Assembly (NCBI GenBank): GCA_022562835.1
Contig: JADFOM010000108.1
Location: forward strand, 1 to 7,893
Direction: 5' to 3'
From: Acidobacteriota bacterium
GTDB lineage: Bacteria > Actinomycetota > Acidimicrobiia > Acidimicrobiales > SHLQ01
DNA length: 7,893 bases
The notes beneath the pieces were generated by a model. That model had not been told where the DNA came from, did not search any database, and worked only from the letters and a program-made list of their open reading frames with translations. The translations under genes and the position numbers were made by a program. Shown piece by piece: positions 1 through 7,273 of this stretch; the first letter of the stretch is position 1, and the number at the start of each line of letters is the position of its first letter.

Positions 1-239
1 CTTGTCGGCTCTCGCATCAACATGGTGTCGAAAACATCGACGCTAACGAGCTTGGTGTCGTGCTCTGCGACGATGCTGCCGAAGGACTCGCGCAACAAGG
101 CGAGGAAATTGTCGTCGCTGTATTGGGTGCGCCGGTCGGGGCCATCGAGTAGCCGGCGTTGGAGCTCGCCTAGCTTGATCGTCGTCGTATTCGGACTGTC
201 GTCGGTGTCGTTGGTAGCGGTCCTCGCAGCGCCGTTCAT
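1..239 (-). CDS. HAD-superfamily hydrolase, N-terminal part (runs off the left edge)
   Basis: The first 79 codons of a gene read leftwards, with no stop inside the window. The ATG at 239-237 shares bases with the TGA stop of the upstream sulfotransferase gene (236-238), giving the ATGA overlap typical of translationally coupled genes; this decides the start. The first 20 residues are rich in Asn, Thr and Asp and probably disordered. Residues 65-76 read VSVDVFDTMLMR, which resembles HAD motif I after a hydrophobic strand. D68 would be the nucleophile, with F70 at the +2 position where phosphatases usually have Asp, then D71 and T72. The DVFDTLL-like form is known from a group of predicted HAD hydrolases (COG5610-like) found in polysaccharide loci, some fused to other domains. 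The substrate is unknown. The later HAD motifs (Lys and the acidic motif) lie outside the window, so activity cannot be judged. The family call rests on this one motif. Confidence 0.72.
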   Translation of the reverse strand, partial: MNGAARTATNDTDDSPNTTTIKLGELQRRLLDGPDRRTQYSDDNFLALLRESFGSIVAEHDTKLVSVDVFDTMLMREPT

Positions 240-1039
240 AGGGTCCATCGAATCGATCGGTCTCTTCCGCGCATCGGCGTCGTATCCGGTGGCTCTAGCG
301 CGTCCTCGACTCTGGGGCTGTAGCCGAAGTGGAGAAAGTCGTCCGCGTAGATGTTGCGAACAAGATCCGCTTCGCGTTGGCCGATGAAGCTTTCGAGCTG
401 TTCGGCGGCTCCCGTGGCGTGCGACGGCAGGATGTCGATCTCGCTCTTATAGGCCTCGAGCCCGGTATTGCGGAGTAGGCGAAGTGACTCCTTCGCGAAC
501 TCCTCGAAGTAGTAGACCCCGTCGTAGCGGTTCATCGGGATGCCCGTGAGCAAGGTTTGGGGTGCCCAGTGAATGTCGTAGCGATGCGCCGGCTGCCACG
601 AGACGCGTTCGAGAAACGTTGCGAAATCGACATCGACTTCGGGGTCGAGATCGAGGATCGGCATGCGACGATCGCGTTCCCACTGACTTTCCACGATCTT
701 GTCGAGGTAACAGCTCAACGCCCTGGTGAACGGGTTCCTTGCGAAGACAAACCGGTGTGTGGCTTCGCTATTCCAGATGTCAACAAATCTGCCGTCGGTC
801 TCGCGAGGACGTTTCAGCGGTGAGGTCTCCCTGTTGTGTACGTCGCTCGGAAGCATCGTGCGCTCACCTTCGAGTTCAGCCAACTGCAGAATCCGTTTGA
901 TTGTGGTGCATCCGGCTTTGGGAATCTCGACGTAGATCAGATTGAAGCGTTCTGAGATGTGGATCAGGTAATTGAATCGACGTTCGTCGATTGCGAAGGA
1001 TGGTCCCGATATGGGTGAGGTCATGGTGGTATGAGGCAT
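236..1039 (-). CDS. Carbohydrate sulfotransferase, Sulfotransfer_2 family
   Basis: A 267-residue protein predicted to transfer sulfate from PAPS to a sugar. Residues 35-46 (IYVEIPKAGCTT) form the 5'-phosphosulfate-binding loop after a beta strand. Residues 97-109 (FVFARNPFTRALS) form the 3'-phosphate-binding motif, with R101 and S109 as the expected contacts. DIHWAPQ (155-161) and the C-terminal YADDFLHFGY (231-240) match the pattern of the chondroitin/HNK-1-type sulfotransferase family (PF03567). No signal peptide or membrane anchor is visible, unlike the animal Golgi enzymes, so it should be cytoplasmic. The frame stays open upstream to 1342, but that part overlaps the divergent gene and does not look like this family. 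ATG 1039 is therefore chosen; ATG 1024 is an alternative. Neither has a clear Shine-Dalgarno sequence. The stop overlaps the start of the HAD gene. The acceptor sugar cannot be deduced. Confidence 0.88.
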   Translation of the reverse strand: MPHTTMTSPISGPSFAIDERRFNYLIHISERFNLIYVEIPKAGCTTIKRILQLAELEGERTMLPSDVHNRETSPLKRPRETDGRFVDIWNSEATHRFVFARNPFTRALSCYLDKIVESQWERDRRMPILDLDPEVDVDFATFLERVSWQPAHRYDIHWAPQTLLTGIPMNRYDGVYYFEEFAKESLRLLRNTGLEAYKSEIDILPSHATGAAEQLESFIGQREADLVRNIYADDFLHFGYSPRVEDALEPPDTTPMRGRDRSIRWTL

Positions 1040-1060
1040 CTCGTCGACGAATGTGGAGCG

Positions 1061-1089
1061 AGTATATGCAATTGATGTTCGGCTGTCGC
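1061..1089 (-). promoter_or_regulatory. Candidate sigma70-type promoter for the sulfotransferase-HAD pair
   Basis: Read on the minus strand, GCGACA (1089-1084, four of six matches to TTGACA) is followed after 17 bp by TATACT (1066-1061, five of six matches to TATAAT). Initiation would be near 1054, leaving a leader of about 15 nt before ATG 1039 or about 30 nt before ATG 1024. It lies inside the 111-bp gap between two divergent genes, where a promoter is expected. It was found by eye only. Confidence 0.45.
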
Positions 1090-1135
1090 GTCTTGTCCGG
1101 CACACCGCGTAGGATGCGTCGATCCTGGTGCAGGC

Positions 1136-1142
1136 GAAGGAG
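1136..1142 (+). promoter_or_regulatory. Ribosome binding site of the plus-strand sulfotransferase
   Basis: GAAGGAG lies 8 nt before ATG 1151. It is a good Shine-Dalgarno match at normal spacing and the clearest one in the window. It fixes the start of the downstream gene, which also begins directly with the beta strand leading into the PAPS loop. No convincing -35/-10 pair was found for this gene. Confidence 0.7.
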
Positions 1143-1150
1143 ACCTGACG

Positions 1151-1963
1151 ATGCGAGTGCTCATTGTGGGACAACCGAAGAGCGGCACCACAGCGTTGAT
1201 GACCGCTGTGGTAAAGGGCCTTGAGTCGACCGGTGTCGAGGTTGCGACGCTGTTTGAGCCGGGTAATCTCTTGGTCCAGGACCTTGACGTTGCGCCGCTG
1301 GTCGCCAAGAAGCTCCTGGTGGGGCTCGGCCCCAATGAACATGCAGCGTTCTACGCCTTCGACAAGCGTGTGCTGTTGATGCGAGATCCTCGAGATCGTC
1401 TCATCAGCGTCATGCTCTACGACATTTACGGCAGGCCTGAAGCGTTGAGCGACGGTGTGCAGCGCTGGTTGGACGCTCTGCGTCGCAAGGAAGCCGACCC
1501 GGGGTCGGTGGGTGTACTCGACCTGCTCTACACATACTGGGAACTAACGGATGTGAACTTGCTTCAGTGGTTTGCAAACACGCTGGTGAGCGAGCAGCGT
1601 TTCTTCAACACGCGAGCCGATCGGTTCCACGTCGTTCGCTACGAGGACCTCGTAACCGGCAACATCGCAGCGTTATGCGAATATCTCGGCTTCGCAATCG
1701 AAGCAAGCCCCGAGATATCGGGTCCCGAAGCTAGGGTCACCCGCTCCCGCGCGGCGGGTGAGTGGCGACAATGGGTTCTGCCGTCGGACCTCTTGGTGTT
1801 GCGCCCGTTGATGCAACAGACGATGAAGCGTCTCGGTTTCACCGACATGTCCTGGGCGGTCGATTCGCAGCCGGCGCTCGACCCGGCGCTCGGGTCGGAA
1901 TATGTTGCCGGCCTGCTGCAGCGCCGCAAAGAAGCTGAACCGATCGAGCAACCGGCTGACTAA
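1151..1963 (+). CDS. Sulfotransferase family protein (P-loop, PAPS-dependent)
   Basis: A 270-residue predicted sulfotransferase. The N-terminus MRVLIVGQPKSGTTAL holds the 5'-phosphosulfate-binding loop (Q8 to T14). Residues 74-86 (VLLMRDPRDRLIS) give the 3'-phosphate-binding Arg and Ser (R78, S86). VVRYEDLV (161-168) is the usual strand and acidic segment of Sulfotransfer_1/Sulfotransfer_3-like enzymes, and GEWRQWV (203-209) resembles their C-terminal PAPS-contact region. The loop sequence and overall pattern differ from the minus-strand sulfotransferase, so this is not a tandem duplicate. No membrane segment is seen, so it is probably cytoplasmic. It is the only plus-strand gene within the glycan block: it diverges from the other sulfotransferase and converges on the ABC ATPase gene with only 20 bp between the stops. 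The acceptor is unknown; a glycan or glycolipid made by the neighbouring genes is the natural guess. The last ten residues are charged and probably disordered. Confidence 0.85.
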   Translation: MRVLIVGQPKSGTTALMTAVVKGLESTGVEVATLFEPGNLLVQDLDVAPLVAKKLLVGLGPNEHAAFYAFDKRVLLMRDPRDRLISVMLYDIYGRPEALSDGVQRWLDALRRKEADPGSVGVLDLLYTYWELTDVNLLQWFANTLVSEQRFFNTRADRFHVVRYEDLVTGNIAALCEYLGFAIEASPEISGPEARVTRSRAAGEWRQWVLPSDLLVLRPLMQQTMKRLGFTDMSWAVDSQPALDPALGSEYVAGLLQRRKEAEPIEQPAD

Positions 1964-1983
1964 AGAGCTCTGCCTGTCAGCGA

Positions 1984-3129
1984 TCAGGAAGGGATTTGGT
2001 CGGCGCGTGCGTCGAGTCGGTAGGGGTTGTCGATGGATTCACTCTCGGCAGGTCGCACCCGCAATACATGGGCTCCATCCCGTACGCATTCGCCGTTCTG
2101 GATCAAGCTAAGTGTGAGGCCGTAATGACCCGGCGGCAGGGGGAGCGGATCGATTACGAGCGACAGAGCGTCGGGTCCCGTCATCGAGATTGGTTCCTCG
2201 ATGAGGAACGGCAGAGGGCTCTGCTCATAGCTCAGCTCGACACGGACCAACGTTGGAATCGAACGGTCAAGCTCGGCGACCGACATGTCGGTTTCGACCC
2301 GCACGCGGCCACCCGAGTATCCGAAATGGGATCCGTCGTCGCCGATCAACCGTAAGACGAGATCGTCTTCGGACGGTTTTTTCTTCGAGGCCACCGAGGT
2401 GTCGCGGTACGTTCGGACGGTCTCGAACGGGTCGCCGTATTCGATCACCTCGCCATGGTTGAGCCACAACACCTCGTCCGCGGAGTCTTCGATCATTCCC
2501 AGATTGTGCGAAACCAGCACAATCGTGACTCCTTCTTTGCTCAGTCGTTTGAAGTGTCGTTGACATTTTTTTGCGAAGGCGATGTCGCCCACGGCCATGA
2601 TCTCGTCGGCGAGGAGTATGTCCGGGCGCAGATGTACGGTCACCGCGAAACCGAGTCGGGAACGCATGCCGCTCGAATACAGTTCGATCGGCTGGTCGAT
2701 GAAGTCGCCGATGTCTGCCATGTCGACCACTTCGTCGATGATCGCGTCGGTTTCCTTCGTCGACAATCCGTGCACCGCGGCGTTGAAGTAGACGTTCTCG
2801 CGGCCCGAGAGCTGCGGGACGAATCCTGCACCGAGTTCGAGGAGAGCACCTACGCGTCCGCGGGTTGTTACCGTTCCTGAGGTTGGTCGGTAAACGCCGG
2901 CAAGACAGCGCAGCAGGGTCGATTTTCCGGAGCCGTTCCGACCGATGATGCCGAGCATCTTGCCTTGTTCGACCTCAAGCGACACGTCCTTGACCGCGTC
3001 GAACCAGCTGTAGCTGAGTCGGTTGGCGCCGAACAGACGCCCGCGCATCGAGGCGGCGGCGGCCTGTGTGAGTTTGAACTGTTTGCATACGTTCTCGGCG
3101 CGCAGCGCAATGTTGGAGTCGAGTGTCAT
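1984..3129 (-). CDS. wzt: Polysaccharide ABC exporter ATPase (Wzt-like) with C-terminal extension
   Basis: A 381-residue nucleotide-binding subunit of a Wzm/Wzt (TagGH, RfbDE) type exporter, which drives export of lipid-linked glycan across the inner membrane. Walker A is GRNGSGKS (63-70), the Q-loop Gln is Q106, the signature is YSSGM (151-155), Walker B is ILLADE (171-176) with catalytic E176, and the switch His is H208 in VSHN. The sequence before Walker A (RLFGANRLSYSWFDAVKDVS) and the GALLELGAGFVPQLSGREN region are characteristic of polysaccharide and teichoic-acid exporters. Residues from about 250 to 381 form a beta-rich extension in the place of the Wzt C-terminal glycan-binding domain, shorter than in E. 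coli O9a Wzt. ATG 3129 overlaps the permease stop (ATGA at 3129-3126), and GGAGG lies 4 nt upstream. The four-nucleotide overlap suggests balanced production of the two subunits. Confidence 0.93.
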   Translation of the reverse strand: MTLDSNIALRAENVCKQFKLTQAAAASMRGRLFGANRLSYSWFDAVKDVSLEVEQGKMLGIIGRNGSGKSTLLRCLAGVYRPTSGTVTTRGRVGALLELGAGFVPQLSGRENVYFNAAVHGLSTKETDAIIDEVVDMADIGDFIDQPIELYSSGMRSRLGFAVTVHLRPDILLADEIMAVGDIAFAKKCQRHFKRLSKEGVTIVLVSHNLGMIEDSADEVLWLNHGEVIEYGDPFETVRTYRDTSVASKKKPSEDDLVLRLIGDDGSHFGYSGGRVRVETDMSVAELDRSIPTLVRVELSYEQSPLPFLIEEPISMTGPDALSLVIDPLPLPPGHYGLTLSLIQNGECVRDGAHVLRVRPAESESIDNPYRLDARADQIPS

Positions 3130-3989
3130 GCGCCCTCCGCTGCGTCATCGGCGCTGCGATGAAAGAACACCCAGCCAGCGATGACGAGGATGACTGACAT
3201 CCCTGCAAGTTTGAGCCATGTTCCGGGCGTGATCCAGAGCTGTTCGTAGGTGGCAGTGCGTGACGCGGATACGAACGTGGTCAGCGGATTGAGCTCAACG
3301 ATGGTCCGAAGCGGGAGCCAATAGTCCGCGGGTGGTTGGGTCTCGTTGTATACCCAGATGATGGGAGTTAGGAAGAACAGCATTCTGAGGATGACCTGGT
3401 AGGCGAAACCCACATCGGCGAATCGGACATTCGGCACCGCCAGCAGCAATCCGATCCCGAAGGAGAACAGCGCCATCACTGCGATCAGCGGCACCAGTTG
3501 GATGAACGTAATGCTGATCGAGCCAGCCAGTACAAAAAACACCAGGAGCATTAGGGCCTCGATGCCTGTGTCGACCAACAGCCCCGATACCCGTGCGATC
3601 GCAAGCGACGCTGGTGGAAAATAGAGCCGTTTACGCAATTCAACGGTCTGCTGGAACGAGTTCATCGTCTGGGAGCTGCCCGCTTGGAACAGGCTGAAGA
3701 CGACCTGGGCGGAGAACAGGTAGAGAGCGAAGTTTTCAAGTCCATCCGGGTTTTCCGGCAGGTCCCTATTGCCGCCGAGAATGGTTCCGAACACCACCGA
3801 ATAGATGATCAAACTCGTAATCGGGTTGAGGATCGACCAAGTCCAGCCGAGCAGGCTGCGCTGATAACGCATCTTGAGGTCGCGTACGGTTTGGTAGCGC
3901 ACGAAATCTGAGAAGCTGGCCGTCTCGCGGATCGCCTCGATCGCCCCCGTTCGGCGCCCAGGGCTATTTACCCGGACTATTTCGCTCAT
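3126..3989 (-). CDS. wzm: Polysaccharide ABC exporter permease (Wzm-like, ABC-2 type)
   Basis: A 287-residue integral membrane subunit that pairs with the ATPase encoded next to it. The N-terminal cytoplasmic stretch FVRYQTVRDLKMRYQRSLLG (29-48) followed by WTWSILNP (49-56) is the usual entry of ABC-2 polysaccharide, teichoic-acid and O-antigen permeases. By eye, about six membrane segments follow, near 55-72, 88-105, 140-158, 163-185, 198-214 and 261-276. LTPIIW (207-212) is a typical family motif in the fifth. The frame can begin at a GTG at 4010, but ATG 3989 overlaps the upstream glycosyltransferase stop as ATGA (3989-3986), the same arrangement as at two other junctions here, so it is preferred. 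No strong Shine-Dalgarno sequence is present, which fits translational coupling. Confidence 0.93.
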   Translation of the reverse strand: MSEIVRVNSPGRRTGAIEAIRETASFSDFVRYQTVRDLKMRYQRSLLGWTWSILNPITSLIIYSVVFGTILGGNRDLPENPDGLENFALYLFSAQVVFSLFQAGSSQTMNSFQQTVELRKRLYFPPASLAIARVSGLLVDTGIEALMLLVFFVLAGSISITFIQLVPLIAVMALFSFGIGLLLAVPNVRFADVGFAYQVILRMLFFLTPIIWVYNETQPPADYWLPLRTIVELNPLTTFVSASRTATYEQLWITPGTWLKLAGMSVILVIAGWVFFHRSADDAAEGA

Positions 3990-6262
3990 GATGAAAGCCG
4001 AGCTGTCCACGGAGCGATAACGCGAGATCGTTCGGCTATGCCGAAGTTCTCGTGATCGAGCGTGAGGTTGGGATTGTAGGACGGGTCACCACGCAGTTTG
4101 TCGCCCCAGCGATCGACCATGACGGCTGCTTCATATACGAATCTCGCCTGTTTGAGGGGTGTGTCCTCAGGTCCCCGCGACTTTGACTCGTGGTGAAAGA
4201 GCGTCGCCCAGGGCGTCCAAATCACGTCGTAGCCCGCCCCGCGGGCCTTGAGGCAATAGTCGATGTCATTGAACGAAACGGCGAGATGGTTGTCGTCGAG
4301 GGCGCCGAGCTCTTCCCAGACGGTCCGCCGAGTGGCCAAACAGGCGGCGGTCACCGCACCGATCTGATGGGTGCAAACCAGGCGGGAGAAATAGCCATAG
4401 CTGTAGCGATCCTCGTTCTTGTGGCTGTGCCCAGCGACACCGCCGATGCCGGTGATGACCCCGCCGTGTTGCAACGTGCCATCCGGGTACAACAGTTTTG
4501 CGCCGACCACCCCGACGGTGGGGCGAAGCGCGTGTGAGGCCATCTCGGTGAGCCAGTTCGGGGTTATGACCTCGACGTCGTCGTTGAGCAGAACGATGAT
4601 TTCGCCGTTCGAGTGTTCGACGGCGTAGTTGTTGATCGCCGCGTAGTTGAATGGCTTGTCGTAGCGCAGAACCGTATCGCCAGCGGCGCTACAGCTCTCA
4701 AGAAATTCGAGGGTCGGATCCTGGTCCGACTGGTTGTCAACGATTACCAGCTCGTAGTTCTCGTAGCTGGTTCTGGTTCTGATCGAATCGATGCACTCGG
4801 CGAGTGTCTCGTCGCCGTTGCGGGTGGGGATAACGATCGAGACGAGCGGTGGCTGCGAGGGAACTGGGTAATGGACCCTGTAGGTGGTCGGAGCTTCGCC
4901 GATTTCGATCGACGCTTCAGGCTCGGTCAACGCCAGGTGCTCGGTGAGTGCCTCAAGGGCGGCGGTCTCTGCGTAGGTTTTCTCGGATGAGTCGAGCGCG
5001 GTCGAGCCCGGAATGGAGCGCCAATGATAAAGCACGAGCGGGACGTGACCGATTGATGACCGCGATTCGAGCACCTGGACGCAGCGCAGCCAAAGATCGT
5101 AGTCCTGGCTTCCGCTGCGAGTTTCATTGAAGCCGCCGACCTTCTCGATAAGTGCTCGTTTCGCGACGACGAAATGGCCTAGGTAGTTCTGTGACAAGAA
5201 GAGATCGAGGTTCCAGTTGGGCTTAAAGAACGGGTCTGAGCGTTTTTGACGCTCGTCAATTTTGTCCTCGTCGCTGTAGACCAATTCTGCGTCTGCGTGA
5301 TCTTCGGCGAATAGCGCCATGGCAGCGAGAGCTCGGCGGTCGAGTTCGTCATCGTGGTCGAGCAGTCCCACCCACTCGCCGCTGGCCGATTGCAGCGCCG
5401 TATTGGAGGCGGCCGCGATGTGTCCATTTGTCGGCCGGTACGTCACCTTGATTCGGGGGTCGGAGCGGTAACCGTTGAGCACGGTGCGTACAGCAGGATC
5501 CGTGGAGGCGTCGTCTACGACTATGAGTTCCCAGTTGGTGTAGAGCTGCGCGCGGACCGAGTCGATAGCGCGGGACAACCAGCGTTCTGGAGTGTTGTAG
5601 ACCGGTAGAAGGATTGAAAATAGTGGGGGATCGACGAGCGTGGCGAGCGCTTCGGCGATGCGTGCCGGTTCGTCCTCGTCGGGATCTCCATGAGTCTGAA
5701 GCCACTGGTCATAGTCGATGGTTCCGGCCGCGTGGCGGGTGTCGTTGTAGCGATTGACGAGGCGCTTGCGAAACCCCTCGATCCCCCCGGCACGTAGGTG
5801 ATTGATGCCTCTGCGCACCGAGAGCACACCCGCCTTGGGGTCTCGAATGCCAGCCTGCGCCGCACTAGCCGTCATCCGGGCGACCGCGCCGCCACGCGAC
5901 AAGGGTCGAAGCGAGAGGCGGTCGACTTCGATGAGTCCACTCGCCGAAGGGAACTCGATACCACAGGTGCTCAGATCGGCGGGGAAGTAGATGACGCGGG
6001 CGGATTGACCGCGTCGCGACGGTTCGAGGCGAAACCTGGCTGGGTGATGTGGGTTCGACCGAGTGAGATACCACAACGAGGGGTCGACGGTGGAACCGCC
6101 GCTCGTTGCTCCGTAACTCAACGAGACGCGATGCCATCCCTCGGCAATTTCATCGTGAACGAGAACCATGTTCGGCGCTGGTCCGGTTACTTTCCAGCGG
6201 TGGTCGTCGACCGCAGCGAGATCGGTGGTGTGATCTATCGCAGCGTGGGCACGGGTATTCAT
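3986..6262 (-). CDS. Bidomain GT2 glycosyltransferase (two GT-A domains)
   Basis: A 758-residue protein with two family 2 glycosyltransferase domains. Residues 1 to about 130 are a beta-rich region of unknown role, followed by a helical linker to about 210. Domain 1 (about 214-400) has PLFSILLPVYNTPE, the nucleotide-sugar strand ELIVVDDASTD, the DxD-type metal site DHDD (302-305) and the acceptor-side motif SQDYDLWLR (385-393). Domain 2 (about 472-695) has LVSIVIPTRNGDE, ELVIVDNQSD, LNDDVE (559-564), SFNDIDYCLKA (663-673) and FHHES (689-693). Both domains keep their key acidic residues, so both may be active, probably adding two sugars in alternation or sequence. Such proteins are often annotated as rhamnosyltransferases or O-antigen synthesis proteins, but the sugars cannot be read from the sequence. 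There is no membrane segment. The start is 12 nt after the stop of the upstream GT2 gene, with no clear ribosome site. Confidence 0.93.
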   Translation of the reverse strand: MNTRAHAAIDHTTDLAAVDDHRWKVTGPAPNMVLVHDEIAEGWHRVSLSYGATSGGSTVDPSLWYLTRSNPHHPARFRLEPSRRGQSARVIYFPADLSTCGIEFPSASGLIEVDRLSLRPLSRGGAVARMTASAAQAGIRDPKAGVLSVRRGINHLRAGGIEGFRKRLVNRYNDTRHAAGTIDYDQWLQTHGDPDEDEPARIAEALATLVDPPLFSILLPVYNTPERWLSRAIDSVRAQLYTNWELIVVDDASTDPAVRTVLNGYRSDPRIKVTYRPTNGHIAAASNTALQSASGEWVGLLDHDDELDRRALAAMALFAEDHADAELVYSDEDKIDERQKRSDPFFKPNWNLDLFLSQNYLGHFVVAKRALIEKVGGFNETRSGSQDYDLWLRCVQVLESRSSIGHVPLVLYHWRSIPGSTALDSSEKTYAETAALEALTEHLALTEPEASIEIGEAPTTYRVHYPVPSQPPLVSIVIPTRNGDETLAECIDSIRTRTSYENYELVIVDNQSDQDPTLEFLESCSAAGDTVLRYDKPFNYAAINNYAVEHSNGEIIVLLNDDVEVITPNWLTEMASHALRPTVGVVGAKLLYPDGTLQHGGVITGIGGVAGHSHKNEDRYSYGYFSRLVCTHQIGAVTAACLATRRTVWEELGALDDNHLAVSFNDIDYCLKARGAGYDVIWTPWATLFHHESKSRGPEDTPLKQARFVYEAAVMVDRWGDKLRGDPSYNPNLTLDHENFGIAERSRVIAPWTARLSS

Positions 6263-6274
6263 CGCAGACGGAGT

Positions 6275-7264
6275 CTACGGACTGTCCGGGCCAGAGTTGT
6301 CGATCCGCGGCACAGACTTTTGGAGGCGTTCATAGACCCTGTTTGTCGCCGTTCGATCGCTGCCGCGTCGCGTCCACAGAGATTTGGGTAGTCGCGTGAG
6401 CGCCTTGAGCAGGCCCTGCCAGCGACTTTTGGGCGAGGGCCCGTCGCCGCTGCGACCAAGACTGCCGATCGCACCTGCAAACGCACGAAAATATGTCGAC
6501 GCGACCGCGGAGAGTGGTGCGTTTTTGGCCATCATGACCAGTCGATTACGGACCTGGTTGGTCGCTGCGTCGTTCGTGACGAGGCCTGTGCTGTAGCCAT
6601 GAACGTGATGCGCGACGGACCCGGGAACATAACGAAAACGCCAGCCCCCACGCTGCGCGCGCCACGAGAGTTCGGTGTCCTCGTAGTACAAGAAGAACGA
6701 GGGGTCGAAACCTCCGCATTCCTGAACAAGTTCGGTGCGCAGGACCACTGCAGCACCGCAGAATGCAAACACCTCGCGAGGGCTGTCGAACGCGGGACCA
6801 TCCGCGCAGCCATAACCGATGTCACCGGCGTTGCCGTTGCGCAGCACATAGGACCCGGCGTTCTGGATAACACTTCGCGAATCGTCACGGTCGAGGAGGA
6901 TCTTCGGGCAAGCCCCGCCGAGTTCGGGTGACTCGTACAAAACATCGATGAGCGGTTCAAGAAAGTCCGGATCGACCCAAGCGTCGGGGTTGACGAGCGC
7001 TATGAAATCGACTCCGTCGAGGTCCTCGAAGGCCTGGTTGTTGGCTCCGAAGCCGACGTTGATGGGGTTGACGATACGCGTAATGTCGTCGTCGGTGATC
7101 GCTGTGAGAGAGCCGTCGGTCGAGGCATTGTCTATCACCCAAATCTGGATCGCCTCTTCGGGCCAATTGAGCGCACGGATCGACGCGATGCAGCGCGCAA
7201 GCAACTCGCCGGCGTTGAAGTTGACGACGACGAAGCGAACGACGGGATGACGGCCTGATCTCAA
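6275..7264 (-). CDS. GT2 glycosyltransferase (WbbL/rhamnosyltransferase-like)
   Basis: A single-domain family 2 glycosyltransferase, 329 residues from the chosen start and first in the four-gene block. VRFVVVNFNAGE opens the GT-A fold near residue 9. WVIDNASTDGS (42-52) and the nucleotide-sugar strand follow. VNPDAW (91-96) is the DxD-like metal site in the NPD form common in WbbL-type rhamnosyltransferases. YYEDTELSWRAQRGGW (193-208) carries the ED acceptor motif, and HHVHG (219-223) follows. The C-terminal 90 residues are partly hydrophobic and then strongly basic, which could hold the enzyme at the membrane. The start is uncertain. The frame is open to 7495 and includes an ATG at 7378, but that lies inside the divergent lpdA-like gene. 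The TTG at 7264 leaves a short leader of normal family length and does not overlap. The stop is TAG at 6277-6275. The donor sugar is not determined. Confidence 0.88.
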   Translation of the reverse strand: MRSGRHPVVRFVVVNFNAGELLARCIASIRALNWPEEAIQIWVIDNASTDGSLTAITDDDITRIVNPINVGFGANNQAFEDLDGVDFIALVNPDAWVDPDFLEPLIDVLYESPELGGACPKILLDRDDSRSVIQNAGSYVLRNGNAGDIGYGCADGPAFDSPREVFAFCGAAVVLRTELVQECGGFDPSFFLYYEDTELSWRAQRGGWRFRYVPGSVAHHVHGYSTGLVTNDAATNQVRNRLVMMAKNAPLSAVASTYFRAFAGAIGSLGRSGDGPSPKSRWQGLLKALTRLPKSLWTRRGSDRTATNRVYERLQKSVPRIDNSGPDSP

Positions 7265-7273
7265 GCCAGCGAC

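Noticed and set aside
22..387. Plus-strand open frame of 121 codons.
   Set aside because: It is antisense to the HAD gene and to the end of the sulfotransferase gene, both supported by motifs and an ATGA junction. Its Ser/Arg-rich product has no recognisable motif.
1040..1342. Upstream extension of the minus-strand sulfotransferase reading frame (101 extra codons).
   Set aside because: It is antisense to the well-supported plus-strand sulfotransferase, and its residues resemble no part of the family. The PAPS loop already sits at a normal distance from ATG 1039.
1973..1988. Possible hairpin CCTG...CAGG between the convergent genes as a terminator.
   Set aside because: The stem is only four base pairs with an 8-nt loop and no T-run follows, so it is not a credible terminator.
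3990..4010. GTG 4010 as the start of the permease gene.
   Set aside because: It would overlap the upstream gene by 25 bp without a ribosome site, while ATG 3989 makes the same ATGA overlap seen at two other junctions in this locus.
4190..4990. Plus-strand open frames of 115 and 125 codons.
   Set aside because: Both are antisense to the second GT-A domain of the bidomain enzyme, with no motif or ribosome site in their support.
5798..6391. Plus-strand open frame of 197 codons.
   Set aside because: It is the complement of the N-terminal part of the bidomain glycosyltransferase and the end of the GT2 gene. The product is Arg-rich without domains, a usual shadow in GC-rich DNA.
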